Counted from the first letter of the stretch, positions 53,759 to 63,289 are shown. The stretch: 64,000 nucleotides of DNA from Pleomorphomonas oryzae DSM 16300 (GCF_000422965.1 NZ_AUHB01000005.1:1-64000); one strand, 5' to 3'. Notes: generated by a model not told the origin, from the letters alone. Translations and numbers: made by a program.

Positions 53759-54457
53759 ATGAACCGCCCCGCCGCTGGATGGATCGACCGCCTCCCAACC
53801 GACCACCTGATTACTGAGTTCTCGATTTGGTCGTCCGACCTCCTGCGCATCGCCGACGAAGTGGCTCGCATCGAGCCCTATGCCAATGTCATTCACATCG
53901 ACGCGTCGGACGGCGTATTTGCCGACACGCTGTTGATGTTTCCGGAAATCGTCGCTCGCATCCGCTCCATCACCGACAAGCCGATTCATGTCCATCTGAT
54001 GGTGGGCGAGCCGGCGCTGATCAATCAGATCAACCAGTTTGCGGCCGCTGGCGCCGACGCGATTTCCATTCACGCCGAGAACACGCTGCTCACCGATAGT
54101 GGCATCGCCCGCATCAACGAGCTCGGTCTCGTTGCTGGCATCGTGCTCAAGGTCGACACGCCGGTTGCCAAGCTGATCCGCCATTTGCCGCGCGTCCAAC
54201 TGGTCACCTTGTTTGGGGCCGGGATCGGCGAGCGTGAGGGCATCAGCCAGTCCGCTACCCAGCGTATCCAGGAGGCGCAGAAGTATATCGGTGGCATTCC
54301 CAGCGATCATCGGATCATCCTGGTTGCTGACGGCGCTATCCGCGAAGACACAGTACCAGTGCTGCGCAAGGCCGGCGCCCAGGCCATCGTCGCCGGCAAG
54401 CTGGTGTTCGATGCCCCCGATCTCGGCAAGCGCATGGAATGGCTGAAGAGCCTCTGA
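53759..54457 (+). CDS. Ribulose-phosphate 3-epimerase family protein, divergent
   Basis: A 232-residue TIM-barrel protein. The metal ligands of the family are kept: His and Asp in VIHIDASDG, His in PIHVHLMVGEP and Asp in VADGAI. The phosphate-binding parts differ: LFGAGIGEREGI stands where epimerases have a (N)PGFGGQ loop, and AGKLVF replaces AGS(A/S)VF. It is therefore probably an epimerase for another sugar phosphate, or an unphosphorylated sugar, rather than the housekeeping Rpe. The start at 53759 has GGAGAAT upstream. Single gene with a terminator. The perfect palindrome AGCACTAGTGCT lies at 53643-53654 in its leader. Confidence 0.82.
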   Translation: MNRPAAGWIDRLPTDHLITEFSIWSSDLLRIADEVARIEPYANVIHIDASDGVFADTLLMFPEIVARIRSITDKPIHVHLMVGEPALINQINQFAAAGADAISIHAENTLLTDSGIARINELGLVAGIVLKVDTPVAKLIRHLPRVQLVTLFGAGIGEREGISQSATQRIQEAQKYIGGIPSDHRIILVADGAIREDTVPVLRKAGAQAIVAGKLVFDAPDLGKRMEWLKSL

Positions 54458-54518
54458 GACAGAAACAAAGGCCGCAGCGCCGTGGTTTCAGAAACGCTTT
54501 TTGAGATTATGGAAACAA

Positions 54519-54552
54519 CAAAGGCGCCGGAGCCATGCTCCCGGCGCCTTTT
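54519..54552. terminator. Bidirectional rho-independent terminator
   Basis: AAAGGCGCCGG-AGC and GCT-C-CCGGCGCCTTT arms (one bulge) with a CAT loop, T-run on plus. It lies between the converging epimerase and DHFR-like genes and serves both. Confidence 0.8.
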
Positions 54553-54574
54553 CACTGTCCGCGCGGCGGGCCGA

Positions 54575-54973
54575 TCAGCGTGTCGCAACAAGCCACTCCG
54601 GCTTGAACCAGCGGTCAGCAGGGCCATCATAAGAAAGGCGGTTGATATCCCAGTGGCGGATGAACCCGGCATAGGCCTCCCACACGGCCGGCCCGCCAGC
54701 GACGTAGACGACACGGTCGGAAAACCGAGCCAGCACGTCTTCCGGGCGGTCACCGGAGCGGACGGGGCATAGCGTGCGATCGAATTGCATGAAGCCGGGC
54801 AGGGTGGAAATAGTGTGCGGCCCGGCCAGCATCACATGGCCGCGTGTCACCTCGTAAAAGCGCTCGACATCGGCAACGAACTCGCGTCCCGGGTTGCCTT
54901 CCCAGGGCAGCGTGCCGTTGAGTCCGATCTGGCCGCGCTGCCCGATCGCGCAGATAGCCCGTACATCCGCCAT
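54575..54973 (-). CDS. Small dihydrofolate reductase-like protein
   Basis: A 132-residue protein with a shortened DHFR fold: ICAIGQRGQIGLNGTLPWEGNPG (substrate and NADPH loop), FYEVTRGHVMLAGPHTISTLPG (in place of VIMGRKTYESLPGR) and VVYVAGGPAVWEAY (the 'GG..(L/V)Y' nucleotide motif). The family usually has about 160 residues, so a terminal piece is missing, and the conserved acidic residue of helix B is not obvious. It may be a functional minimal enzyme or a paralogue with another role. The start at 54973 has GGATGGAAT upstream. Confidence 0.75.
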   Translation of the reverse strand: MADVRAICAIGQRGQIGLNGTLPWEGNPGREFVADVERFYEVTRGHVMLAGPHTISTLPGFMQFDRTLCPVRSGDRPEDVLARFSDRVVYVAGGPAVWEAYAGFIRHWDINRLSYDGPADRWFKPEWLVATR

Positions 54974-55141
54974 GATTCCATCCGCCTGTTGTTGCGATTG
55001 CCACCGAACATAGCAATGCCTAAGCGGAAAACCCAATAGAGCATTTTCGAGCAAAATAGACACCGGTGCGTGTGAAGATGCGCTTGATCCAGGAAGACAA
55101 CGCGCCCGCCTGTTTCGAATAGAAGTGGCTGCCTCGCGTCC

Positions 55142-55546
55142 TCAGGCGTCCGCTTTTCCTGCGGCAAGACCGGCCGCGGTAAACGACCAATGCGTCTGGA
55201 TGATCCGCCATCCCTCGGCATCACGCCTGTAAACTTCCGTGCAATTCCAGGCGACGCGGTCGCCCTCGCTTCCATTCCACGACACGAAGCGGAACGTCAG
55301 CACGGCCGCGTCGCCCACTATCTGGACCATAGGTTCAATCATGTCGTGACGTGGTGCGAAGATCTTGCCGCGCAGCTCGGCATAGAGCGCTGTCAGCGCC
55401 GCCTTGCCGTCGAGCCGCGCTTCGCGGAACGGATCGAAATAGGTGACGTCGTCGGCCGACAGATCGAGAAAGGCGTCGGGATCGCCGGCGCACCAGCGGT
55501 CGAGCGCGTCCTTTTCGAGCGCGATGATGTCGTCGGCAATGGTCAT
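55142..55546 (-). CDS. SnoaL/DUF4440-like protein (NTF2 fold)
   Basis: A 134-residue soluble protein of the NTF2-like superfamily. IIALEKDALDRWCAGDPDAFLDLSADDVTYFDPF, GKAALTALYAELRGK and GDAAVLTFRFVSWNGSEGDRVAWNCTEVYRRDAEGWRIIQTHWSF are the usual blocks of DUF4440 and SnoaL-3 proteins. The cone-shaped pocket may bind a small ligand; no catalytic function can be assigned. Single gene. Confidence 0.8.
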   Translation of the reverse strand: MTIADDIIALEKDALDRWCAGDPDAFLDLSADDVTYFDPFREARLDGKAALTALYAELRGKIFAPRHDMIEPMVQIVGDAAVLTFRFVSWNGSEGDRVAWNCTEVYRRDAEGWRIIQTHWSFTAAGLAAGKADA

Positions 55547-55607
55547 GGCAATCTCCCCCCAGCTTCGGCGGGAGATTAGGTCGGCTCTGTGTCGGCGTCT
55601 GTCAGTA

Positions 55608-56555
55608 TCAGCCGGTGGGCATCGCCATCAGCGCTTCGGCGGTCTCGACGTCTGTGGCGACCGCGTTGACGAGGCCGCCTGCCACGGCGGCACGGATCGC
55701 CTCGGCTTTCTGCGGCGACAGGGCGGCGGCGATGGACAGCGGCACGCGGGAAAGCCGTTCGAGTGAGATGGAAAGGGTTCGGTCGTCGAATTCCGTGCCG
55801 ACGGGTCGTCCATCCCTGCCGAAGAAGCGGCCGCAGATGGTGCCGACGGCGCCGTGGGCACGGATCTCTTCGAGCTTGCCGGGGGCGATGAACCCTTCGC
55901 GGAACACCATGGCGGTGGCGGAAATGGCGCCGACGCCGACCACGGCGATGGCGAGGTGGTCCATCATTGAAAATACGCCGCGCACGGTGCCTGTCTCGCG
56001 CAGGAGGCGCGCCGCGCCAGCGTCGTCAACGATGGCCGGTACCGGCAGTTGCCAGGCCTGGGCGCCAAGCCCGGCGGCAAATCGGCGGCAGACCTCCGAG
56101 GAGTGGGTATAATGTTCCGGCGCGCCGACGCCACCGACCAGAGCGACCACGTTGAGATCGCGAGCCGCCGCCCGGCGCGCAGCCGCAGCAATGGCCGCCG
56201 CCGTGGCGCCGTCGGAAACGCCCAGCACGTCGCCGCTTTTCAGCGTGTCTTCGATGACGCGGGCCACAGCCTTGCCCAGCGTGTCGGCGTGGGTACCGGC
56301 GCGGTTCTCGACGACCACGGCGAGACGAAGGCCAAGGTAGGCCTTCAGTCGCTGCTCGGCAGCGCCGTCGCGGAAGGCCTTGGGCGTTACCTGGAATTCG
56401 ATATAGCCGAGATCCAGGGCCGATTTCAGCGCCCGGCTGACCGTAGCCTCCGAAATTTCAAGGAGGCGGGCGATCTCAGTTTGCGGCAGGCGCTGCTCGT
56501 AGCGGAGGCGAGCGATCTCAACGATCATGTCTTCGCTGCGGCGGGGCCGGGGCAT
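55608..56555 (-). CDS. SorC/DeoR-type sugar-binding transcriptional regulator
   Basis: A 315-residue regulator. The N-terminal helix-turn-helix (MIVEIARLRYEQRLPQTEIARLLEISEATVSRALKSALDLGYIEF) is of the SorC type. The large C-terminal sugar-phosphate-binding domain has VVVENRAGTHADTLGKAVARVIEDTLKSGDVLGVSDGATA and LSPQKAEAIRAAVAGGLVNAVATDVETAEALM. It lies downstream of the transaldolase gene on the same strand. Control of tal or of a linked pentose or polyol pathway is likely. The start at 56555 is favoured by family length; one at 56615 is possible. Confidence 0.9.
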   Translation of the reverse strand: MPRPRRSEDMIVEIARLRYEQRLPQTEIARLLEISEATVSRALKSALDLGYIEFQVTPKAFRDGAAEQRLKAYLGLRLAVVVENRAGTHADTLGKAVARVIEDTLKSGDVLGVSDGATAAAIAAAARRAAARDLNVVALVGGVGAPEHYTHSSEVCRRFAAGLGAQAWQLPVPAIVDDAGAARLLRETGTVRGVFSMMDHLAIAVVGVGAISATAMVFREGFIAPGKLEEIRAHGAVGTICGRFFGRDGRPVGTEFDDRTLSISLERLSRVPLSIAAALSPQKAEAIRAAVAGGLVNAVATDVETAEALMAMPTG

Positions 56556-56637
56556 GCTGCGCGCCTTGGTGGTGAGGAAATTATCATCTCCGGCGTCCGG
56601 CACGCCGTCCGTCATCGGCGTGCCGGTCCGGGGAGAG

Positions 56638-56673
56638 GGCTGGCTGGCACTGACTTGATGGTGCCGGCCAGCC
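56638..56673 (-). terminator. Hairpin between tal and the SorC gene
   Basis: Thirteen-base arms GGCTGGCTGGCAC/GTGCCGGCCAGCC (one mismatch) directly after the tal stop codon on the minus strand, without a T-run. It may reduce read-through into the SorC gene. Confidence 0.5.
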
Positions 56674-56681
56674 GCCGGTCG

Positions 56682-57641
56682 TCAGGCGACGAAGCGCTTG
56701 GCGACGATCTTGCGCAGCTCGCCGAGATCCTTGGCGAACAGGCGGATGCCCTCGGCTAGCTTCTCGGTGGCCATCGCGTTCTGGTTCATGGCCCAGCGGA
56801 AGGCCTTCTCGTCGAGCTTCACCACGTCCGGCTTCGGGCCGGGCTTGTGCGGCGACAGAGCACGCTGCAGGGTGCCATTGTCTGCAGCCAGAGCGTCGAG
56901 CAGCGCCGGGGAGATGGTCAGGCGGTCGCAGCCGGCGAGAGCCTCGACTTCGCCCTGCGAGCGGAAGGAGGCGCCCATCACCACGGTCGGGATGCCGTGG
57001 GCCTTGTAGTAGTCATAGATGCCGTGCACCGAGATGACGCCCGGATCTTCTTGCGGCGTGAAGGTGCGGTTCTCTGCCTTGACATGCCAATCGAGAATGC
57101 GGCCGACGAAGGGCGAAATCAGGAAGGCCTTCGCATCGGCGCAGGCGATGGCCTGGGCGATGTCGAAGATCAGCGTCATGTTGGTGTCGATGCCTTCCTT
57201 CTGAAGGACTTCCGAGGCGCGGATACCTTCCCACGTGCCAGCAACCTTGATCAGGATCCGCTCGCGCTCGACGCCGTTGGCCTTGTAGGCGGCGATGATG
57301 GCGCGCGCCTTCTCGATGGTGGCGGCGGTGTCGAAGGAGAGATCTGCATCGACCTCGGTGGAGACGCGGCCTTCCACCAGTTTGGTGAGTTCGGTACCGA
57401 CGGCAACGGCGAGACGATCGCCGATCGCCTTGACGGCAGCCTCCTGAGAGCCGGCCTGCTTCTTACCCCAGGCGACGGCATCGGCCAGGATGGGCTCGTA
57501 GGCCGGCAGGCCAATAGCCTTCAGCACCAGCGTCGGGTTGGTCGTGCAGTCGACCGGTCTGAATTTCTTGATGGCGTCGATGTCACCGGTATCGGCGACC
57601 ACCACGGTCATCTCGCGCAATTGGTCTAGCTTGGAAGCCAT
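56682..57641 (-). CDS. tal: Transaldolase
   Basis: A 319-residue class I transaldolase of the TalB type, moving a dihydroxyacetone unit between sugar phosphates in the pentose phosphate pathway. CTTNPTLVLKA and the Schiff-base Lys in RILIKVAGTWEGI are present, as are STEVDADLSFDTAATIEKA, MTLIFDIAQAIACADAKAFLISPFVGRILDW and VVMGASFRSQGEVEALAGCDRLTISPALLDAL. Glu and Asp acid/base residues are kept. The start MASKLDQLREMTVVVADTGD is at 57641. An inverted repeat AAAATGCAA/TTGCATTTT lies upstream. Confidence 0.96.
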   Translation of the reverse strand: MASKLDQLREMTVVVADTGDIDAIKKFRPVDCTTNPTLVLKAIGLPAYEPILADAVAWGKKQAGSQEAAVKAIGDRLAVAVGTELTKLVEGRVSTEVDADLSFDTAATIEKARAIIAAYKANGVERERILIKVAGTWEGIRASEVLQKEGIDTNMTLIFDIAQAIACADAKAFLISPFVGRILDWHVKAENRTFTPQEDPGVISVHGIYDYYKAHGIPTVVMGASFRSQGEVEALAGCDRLTISPALLDALAADNGTLQRALSPHKPGPKPDVVKLDEKAFRWAMNQNAMATEKLAEGIRLFAKDLGELRKIVAKRFVA

Positions 57642-57722
57642 GTCCTCAACTCCATATCTGGCCAATACCGCTCTGGGTTTCGGCCAATCTCCGTCCCTCA
57701 AAATTATGGTCTCTCGCGTATC

Positions 57723-57762
57723 AAAATGCAAGAAAGCGATAAAAAGAAATTAATTGCATTTT
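57723..57762. promoter_or_regulatory. Inverted repeat in the tal promoter region
   Basis: AAAATGCAA (57723-57731) and TTGCATTTT (57754-57762) are perfect 9-base arms 22 bases apart in AT-rich DNA, 82-121 bases upstream of the tal start codon. TGCA-containing arms of this type are plausible sites for the SorC regulator encoded downstream; not proven. Confidence 0.45.
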
Positions 57763-57775
57763 AAGCCGGCAAATG

Positions 57776-57809
57776 AAGCGGGCGGGCCCCCTTTGGAACC
57801 CGCCCGCTT
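57776..57809 (-). terminator. Terminator of the large chemoreceptor gene
   Basis: Eleven-base arms AAGCGGGCGGG/CCCGCCCGCTT with a 12-base loop, 22 bases past the stop on the minus strand, followed by TTCATTTG. Confidence 0.65.
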
Positions 57810-57830
57810 CCCTCTCCCCCCGAAAACTTG

Positions 57831-60218
57831 TCAGGCGGCCATCACCCGATTGATGAAGCGCTCGACGACCTCGCGCAGGCGCGTCGCCTGATCGTTCATG
57901 TCGTTGGACACCGCCAGCACCTGGCTGGCCGACTGCGAGGTTTCGCCGACCACACGGGTCAGAGCCTGCGTCTCGTCAGCGACCGACTTGGTCCCGCCGG
58001 CTGCCTTTTGAGCATTGAGCGAAATCTCCGCCGTAGCATTGCCCTGCTCGCCGACGGCCGTGGCGATCACATTGGTGGTGCGGTCAACCTCGCCCATGAT
58101 GTCGGAGATGGCGCGGATGGCCGCCACGGCTTCTCCGGTCGAGGCCTGGATCTGCGCGATCTGCGAAGCGATCTCCTCGGTCGCCTTGGCGGTCTGCCCG
58201 GCGAGGTTCTTCACCTCAGAGGCAACCACCGCGAAGCCCTTGCCGGCTTCACCAGCGCGTGCAGCCTCGATGGTCGCATTGAGCGCCAGAAGGTTGGTCT
58301 GCTCGGCAATCGCCTTGATCAGGGTGATGACATTGCCGATGCGTGTTGCCGCGTCGGCAAGCCCCGAAATCGTGGCGTCGGTCTTCTTGGCTTCGCCGGT
58401 GGCGCGCTGGGCGACCACGGTCGCAGTCTCGGTTTGGCGAGAGATTTCCCCGATCGACGCCGACAGTTCCTCGGCGGCGGCAGCCACCGTCTGGACACCG
58501 TCAGACGCCAGTTCGGAGGCCGAGGCCGCCGTACCGGCGCGCTCGCGTGCTTCTTCGGCGATGGCAGCCAGCGCCTTGGCGGTCGCCTCCATCTGGTCGG
58601 CGTTGCCGCCGACGAGGCTGACGAGCTGCTCGATTTCCAGGCGGAAATCGTTGATCACGCCCTCGATGGTTTCCTGACGAAGTTCCCGCGCCTGCTGCTC
58701 GGCTTCGGTCTGCTCGGCGAGGCGGCGGCGTTCGATGGCGTTGTCGCGGAAGACGCGCACGGCCCCGAACATGCCGCCAATCTCATCTTTGCGGCCAGCG
58801 AGATCGAGCGCCATGTCGGTGTCGCCCGTCGCCAGTCGCCGCATGGCAGCGGTGAGGATGGTGATTGGTCGGGTGATCAGTCGCGAAAGCGCGATACCGA
58901 TGATGAGCGCGAACACCAGCGCCGCCCCCAATGTACCGGACATGGTGAAGGTGCTCGACGCGCGGTTGCGGCTGGCTGCCGCGGCACGATCGTCCACCAC
59001 CGTCTTGATGGCGGAAATGGCGGCGGCCGACTGACTGCGCGAATCCTCACGAGCGCCAACGAAAGCCTTCGACGCATCGACCAGCTTGGTGAAGGCGTCC
59101 TTGAAGCGGTCGATATCCTTGGACGGGTCGACGCCCCCGGCAGCGACGATCTTCTGCCCCGTTTCCTTGGCCGCGTCGGCGGATTTCAGCATCATCTTGG
59201 TGCTGACCGCTTCCGGATCGTAACGATAGGTCGTGGTCTGCAAGGCCAGTTCGTCGATCTCACCACCGAACAGGGTGGCAAGGTCGGACAGCTCGCGCGC
59301 CTTGGCGGCATCATCGAGTAGGGATTGCATGTTGTAGCTGGCAAGATCCCGCTGCTGGCCGGCCAAACGGATGATTTCATCCGTGCCCTTACTCAGCTTG
59401 CCAAGACCATCAAGTGCGAAAACCCGCTTCTGCTCGACGGCGAACGGATTGGACCCACTCCGCATCTCGTCGAGCAACGGAACAAGTGCCTTAGCAGCCT
59501 CCTCGATGGCGCTCGCCTGCGCCTTGATTTCATCATCGGCGCCGACAGCCCTGATCTGGTTGACGATTGTCCTCACCGACATCACAGCCTTCAGGGCGGC
59601 GTCGATGTTGGTGGTATCGCTGCTCGCGGCAAATTTAGCCAACAGTTCGTTGGCCTGAAGGGCCGAAATCTCGATTTTGTAGGCGGTGACTGCGAGATCG
59701 GCGGCCGAGTTGGTGGCAAGGGCGGATTCACTAGCCTTGGTCTGGAACTGCTTGGCTTTGGCTGCCGCGTCGGATTCGATCTGGCCGGCACGGCTCTGCA
59801 TGTTGGACAGCAGTTCCATCGTAGCCGCGGCTGTGGCGGCCACTGCGTCCGAAGAGGAGGACAGAACGCCGATCGACGCGCGGAACTGATCAACCGCCGT
59901 ATAAGCTGGGGCAAGGCCAGGGTCGGATTTGCCGCCCAGCTCGTCGAGGCTGGCATTGACCTGATCCAGGAGGTGCCCGGCCTCCGAAGCAGCGCCGTTA
60001 TCGCGATTCTGGATGAATGTCGTGACTGCGTTGCCAGCATCGTTGACGGTTGCCAGCACCGAAGCTGACTTCGACGTCATATCGACCGCGAGGCCCAGCC
60101 GGTTGAGGCCGAAAAATCCGGCTCCTCCGACAACGGCGGCCAATACCGCAAGGGAAATGAGTCCACCGCCGATTTTCACCGAAATCGAACGGTTCGACAG
60201 GAAAGCCGTGAGCGACAT
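57831..60218 (-). CDS. Methyl-accepting chemotaxis protein with large helical sensor
   Basis: A 795-residue chemoreceptor. The first membrane helix (about 14-38) is followed by a long, almost wholly helical periplasmic domain of about 330 residues, like a helical bimodular (HBM) sensor. A second helix (about 375-398), a HAMP region ([36 protein letters not shown]) and the signalling domain with the tip [37 protein letters not shown] follow. HBM sensors in known cases bind organic acids or boronate esters; here the ligand is unknown. GGGGGGAGAAG precedes the start at 60218. No CheR-binding pentapeptide. Confidence 0.93.
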   Translation of the reverse strand: MSLTAFLSNRSISVKIGGGLISLAVLAAVVGGAGFFGLNRLGLAVDMTSKSASVLATVNDAGNAVTTFIQNRDNGAASEAGHLLDQVNASLDELGGKSDPGLAPAYTAVDQFRASIGVLSSSSDAVAATAAATMELLSNMQSRAGQIESDAAAKAKQFQTKASESALATNSAADLAVTAYKIEISALQANELLAKFAASSDTTNIDAALKAVMSVRTIVNQIRAVGADDEIKAQASAIEEAAKALVPLLDEMRSGSNPFAVEQKRVFALDGLGKLSKGTDEIIRLAGQQRDLASYNMQSLLDDAAKARELSDLATLFGGEIDELALQTTTYRYDPEAVSTKMMLKSADAAKETGQKIVAAGGVDPSKDIDRFKDAFTKLVDASKAFVGAREDSRSQSAAAISAIKTVVDDRAAAASRNRASSTFTMSGTLGAALVFALIIGIALSRLITRPITILTAAMRRLATGDTDMALDLAGRKDEIGGMFGAVRVFRDNAIERRRLAEQTEAEQQARELRQETIEGVINDFRLEIEQLVSLVGGNADQMEATAKALAAIAEEARERAGTAASASELASDGVQTVAAAAEELSASIGEISRQTETATVVAQRATGEAKKTDATISGLADAATRIGNVITLIKAIAEQTNLLALNATIEAARAGEAGKGFAVVASEVKNLAGQTAKATEEIASQIAQIQASTGEAVAAIRAISDIMGEVDRTTNVIATAVGEQGNATAEISLNAQKAAGGTKSVADETQALTRVVGETSQSASQVLAVSNDMNDQATRLREVVERFINRVMAA

Positions 60219-60532
60219 CTTCTCCCCCCGGATTGGCGCCCGCCACAAAGACGGCGCGCTGGCTCTACGCGTATCCGCAAATCTTGCAGCGTTCCGGTAA
60301 AGAAAAAGTGGATGAAACCCGGCCAAAACGAGGAAAATTCATCGGCTTCGCAATCGCTTGCGAAAGATAAATATTCAAAGTGCGTGGTATCTGAGGACCG
60401 TTTTCCTGCAACTGCCGGAAATGGCGCGAAAATCGAAGGTCTTGGAGTAGGCGTCGCGCTGGAGATGCTGGCTCTGCCAGAATATAGGACAGAAGTGTCT
60501 TGCAAATAGACTTTAGGCTAGTTGGTAATTGA
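60219..60532. other. Intergenic region without a recognisable gene
   Basis: About 310 bases between the chemoreceptor start and the stop of the CoA-ligase/GNAT gene. It should carry the chemoreceptor promoter. A short plus-strand frame (60312-60509) has no ribosome site or family likeness. No RNA seen. Confidence 0.45.
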
Positions 60533-63223
60533 TCAGAGGTCGAAGTTAACCTTGATGATGTCGGGGCTATCCGGGTCGGGTGTCAGTGAGAAACCAAGCC
60601 GTTGGCACATCCTGAGCATCTGGCGGTTTTCCACGAGGACTTCGCCGTGGATACGCGCGTAATGCTCACGGCGAGCGTAACGGATGATCTGGAGCATCAG
60701 CGCTCGGCCTAGGCCCAGCCCCTTGAGGTCGGAGCGCACCGACACGGCATATTCGCCGTCGCCGCCGCCGGGGTCGCCGTGCAGCCGTACGCCGCCCAGC
60801 ATGTCGCCGTTGTCAGGATCGAGGGCGACGAAGGCCATGGCGCGGGCGTAGTCGATCTGGGTCAGACGGGCGACGAAGGCGTGGCCGAGGTCATGGACGC
60901 GTTGGAAGAAGCGCAGCCGCATATCCTCGGCGGTCATCTTTGAGAAGAAGTCGAGATAGCGACCTTCATCCTCTGGTCGCACCGGCCGCACGAATACCGA
61001 GCGGCCACCGGGCAGCGTGATGGTGTCTTCCCACTCGGTCGGATAGGGACGGATCGAGAGGCGGGGATGATGCACCGCAGCGCCCGACGCCGGGGAGTCG
61101 GAAACCAGCGTCACCCGCGCGTCGACCACCGTCAGCCGATCTGCCTCGGCAATCAGCGGGTTGAGGTCGATGTCCCCGATCGCCGGATGTTCAGCGACGA
61201 GCTGGGCGAGCCGTTGCAGAATGCCGGCAAGGTGATCGACATCGACGGGTCGGCGATCGCGATAGCCCTGAAGCTGGCGGGCAACGCGCGTCCGGGCGAT
61301 CAGGTCACGGGCGAGGTTGGCGTCGAGTGGCGGCAGCGCCAGCGCCCGGTCGTTGATGACCTCCACGGCGGTGCCGCCACGACCGAACACCATGACTGGT
61401 CCGAAAACCGGGTCATCGGTCACGCCGGCGATCAATTCCACCGCCTTCGGCGCCACGATCATCGGGTGAAGCGTCACACCATCAATGCGCGCGCCGGGCC
61501 GGGCGGCCCTGGCGCGGGCGATCACCGCCTCGGTCGCCACCACCACCGCGTCGGGGCTGGACAACTCCAATTCCACCCCGCCGACGTCGGACTTGTGAAC
61601 GATGTCGGGGGAAGCGATCTTCACGACCAGCGAGCGGTATTCGCCGAGAAGACGAGTTGCCAACTGCCGGGCTTCCGTAGCATCGGCCGCGGCGAGGGCG
61701 GGCACGATCGGAATGTCATAGGCGGCCAGAAGGTCCACCACTTCGCTTGCCTTGAGCCAAAGGCGACCATCGGCCAGGGCCGCGGCGATCACCGCCGACG
61801 CTCGACCCCGGTCAGGCGAAAAGCCGGCAAGAACGTCGGCTGGCGTCGCCGTCAGAGCTGTCTGGGCTTCGGCATGGCGGACGAGTTGCATCAATCCCTC
61901 GACGGCACCGTGCGGCGTTTCCAGGGCCGGGATGCGCGCTCGCGCGAAGGCAGAACTCCAGCCGTCATCCTCGCCGAGCCAGGCGGCGATCAGCGGCTTG
62001 CCGTCGTAGCGGCCTCGGCGATAGTCGGCGACGGCCTCGACCACCGCGTCGGCGGCGAGCTTGGAAGGACCAAGCGGCGTCGGGCAATTGATGACCACCA
62101 CCGCATCGACGCCGCCATCGGCGAGCACCGCCCGCGTCGCCGCGCCATAACGGTCGGCGGCGGCATTGCCGACGAGGTCGACCGGGTTACCGCGCGACCA
62201 GCCAGGCGGCAGCTGCCGATCGAGCGTGGCGATGGTGTCGTCGCCAAGGGTCGCAAGCTCGCCGCCGAGGTCGACGACACGGTCAGCGGCCAGCACGCCG
62301 GCGCCGCCGCCGTTGGTGATGATGGCGATGCGTTTGCCTTGGATGCGCGGGACCATACTGAGCGTTTCGGCAGCCGAGAACATCTCATCGAGGTCGGCCA
62401 CCCTAAGCAGGCCGGCCCGGCGGAAGGCACAATCGTAGACGGCATCGATACCCGCCAGCGCACCGGTATGCGATCGGGCTGCACGGGCGCCAGCGGCGTG
62501 CCGGCCGGCCTTGATCACCACCACCGGCTTGGAGCGGGCGGCGGCGCGGGCCGCCGACAGGAAGGTGCGGGCGTCGCGAATACTTTCAAGATAGAGGAGG
62601 ATCGCCCGGGTGCGGTGGTCGAGGGCGAAATGATCGAGCATCTCGTCGAAGTCGACGTCGACGGCATCCCCGAGCACGGCGATGCCGGAAAAGCCGACGC
62701 CATGCCGGGCCGCCCAATCGAGCGCGGCATGGGTGAGCGTACCCGACTGTGAAACAAAGGCCAGATCGCCCGGCACTGCCGCTCGCTGTGCGAAGCTGGC
62801 GTTTAGGCCGATGGATGGAATCTGCAGGCCGGCGCTGTTGGGACCGAGCACCCGGATACCGTGCCGCCTCGCCACAGCGGTCATCGCTTCGAGAAGACTG
62901 CCCGGCCCGTGGCCAAGACCGGTGGTGATCACCACCGCGTGGCGGATGCCGGCCGCGCCGATCCCCTCCATCACCTCGATGATCGCTTCCGGAGGTACGG
63001 CGACAACGGCCAGATCAGACGGCGCTTTCAGGTCGGCGACCGACGGATAGACGGGGCTGCCGTCGATCTCGGTGAAGAACGGATTGACGAAGGATACCCG
63101 GTCGCGACCAAAAGCCATAAGGTTGCGCGCCAGCACCGAGCCGACCGAATTGGGTCGGGGCGTCGCACCGATCAGCACGACGCGCTTCGGCCGGAAAAAG
63201 GGGTCGAGACTCTGAAGGCTCAT
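60533..63223 (-). CDS. ADP-forming acyl-CoA synthetase / GNAT acetyltransferase fusion (Pat type)
   Basis: An 896-residue protein. Residues 1-460 form the CoA-binding and ligase-CoA domains (VVLIGATPRPNSVGS, FVSQSGTLTHAALDWAARHGVGFS, ARSHTGALAGIDAVYDCAFRRAG). Residues about 480-700 form an ATP-grasp domain (VVKIASPDIVHKSDVGGVEL, GRGGTAVEVINDRALALPPL). The last 160 residues are a GNAT domain (YAVSVRSDLKGLGLGRALMLQIIRYAR, acetyl-CoA loop). This is the architecture of PatZ/Pat lysine acetyltransferases. The His in SHTGALAG, phosphorylated in active ADP-forming synthetases, is kept, so ligase activity is possible. Next to a universal stress protein gene on the same strand. Confidence 0.9.
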   Translation of the reverse strand: MSLQSLDPFFRPKRVVLIGATPRPNSVGSVLARNLMAFGRDRVSFVNPFFTEIDGSPVYPSVADLKAPSDLAVVAVPPEAIIEVMEGIGAAGIRHAVVITTGLGHGPGSLLEAMTAVARRHGIRVLGPNSAGLQIPSIGLNASFAQRAAVPGDLAFVSQSGTLTHAALDWAARHGVGFSGIAVLGDAVDVDFDEMLDHFALDHRTRAILLYLESIRDARTFLSAARAAARSKPVVVIKAGRHAAGARAARSHTGALAGIDAVYDCAFRRAGLLRVADLDEMFSAAETLSMVPRIQGKRIAIITNGGGAGVLAADRVVDLGGELATLGDDTIATLDRQLPPGWSRGNPVDLVGNAAADRYGAATRAVLADGGVDAVVVINCPTPLGPSKLAADAVVEAVADYRRGRYDGKPLIAAWLGEDDGWSSAFARARIPALETPHGAVEGLMQLVRHAEAQTALTATPADVLAGFSPDRGRASAVIAAALADGRLWLKASEVVDLLAAYDIPIVPALAAADATEARQLATRLLGEYRSLVVKIASPDIVHKSDVGGVELELSSPDAVVVATEAVIARARAARPGARIDGVTLHPMIVAPKAVELIAGVTDDPVFGPVMVFGRGGTAVEVINDRALALPPLDANLARDLIARTRVARQLQGYRDRRPVDVDHLAGILQRLAQLVAEHPAIGDIDLNPLIAEADRLTVVDARVTLVSDSPASGAAVHHPRLSIRPYPTEWEDTITLPGGRSVFVRPVRPEDEGRYLDFFSKMTAEDMRLRFFQRVHDLGHAFVARLTQIDYARAMAFVALDPDNGDMLGGVRLHGDPGGGDGEYAVSVRSDLKGLGLGRALMLQIIRYARREHYARIHGEVLVENRQMLRMCQRLGFSLTPDPDSPDIIKVNFDL

Positions 63224-63289
63224 GTCGGGCCAGGACTCGGCGATGCGGGAAGCGGAACGCGGCCGGTTGGCCGCGTTCCATAGTCTGGG

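Noticed and set aside
57828-59321. A 497-codon plus-strand frame
   Set aside because: Antisense to the chemoreceptor signalling domain, which is unmistakable on the minus strand.
61067-62752. A 561-codon open frame on the plus strand
   Set aside because: Antisense to the Pat-type CoA-ligase/GNAT gene; its composition (His, Gly, Arg, Asp rich) is that of a shadow frame.
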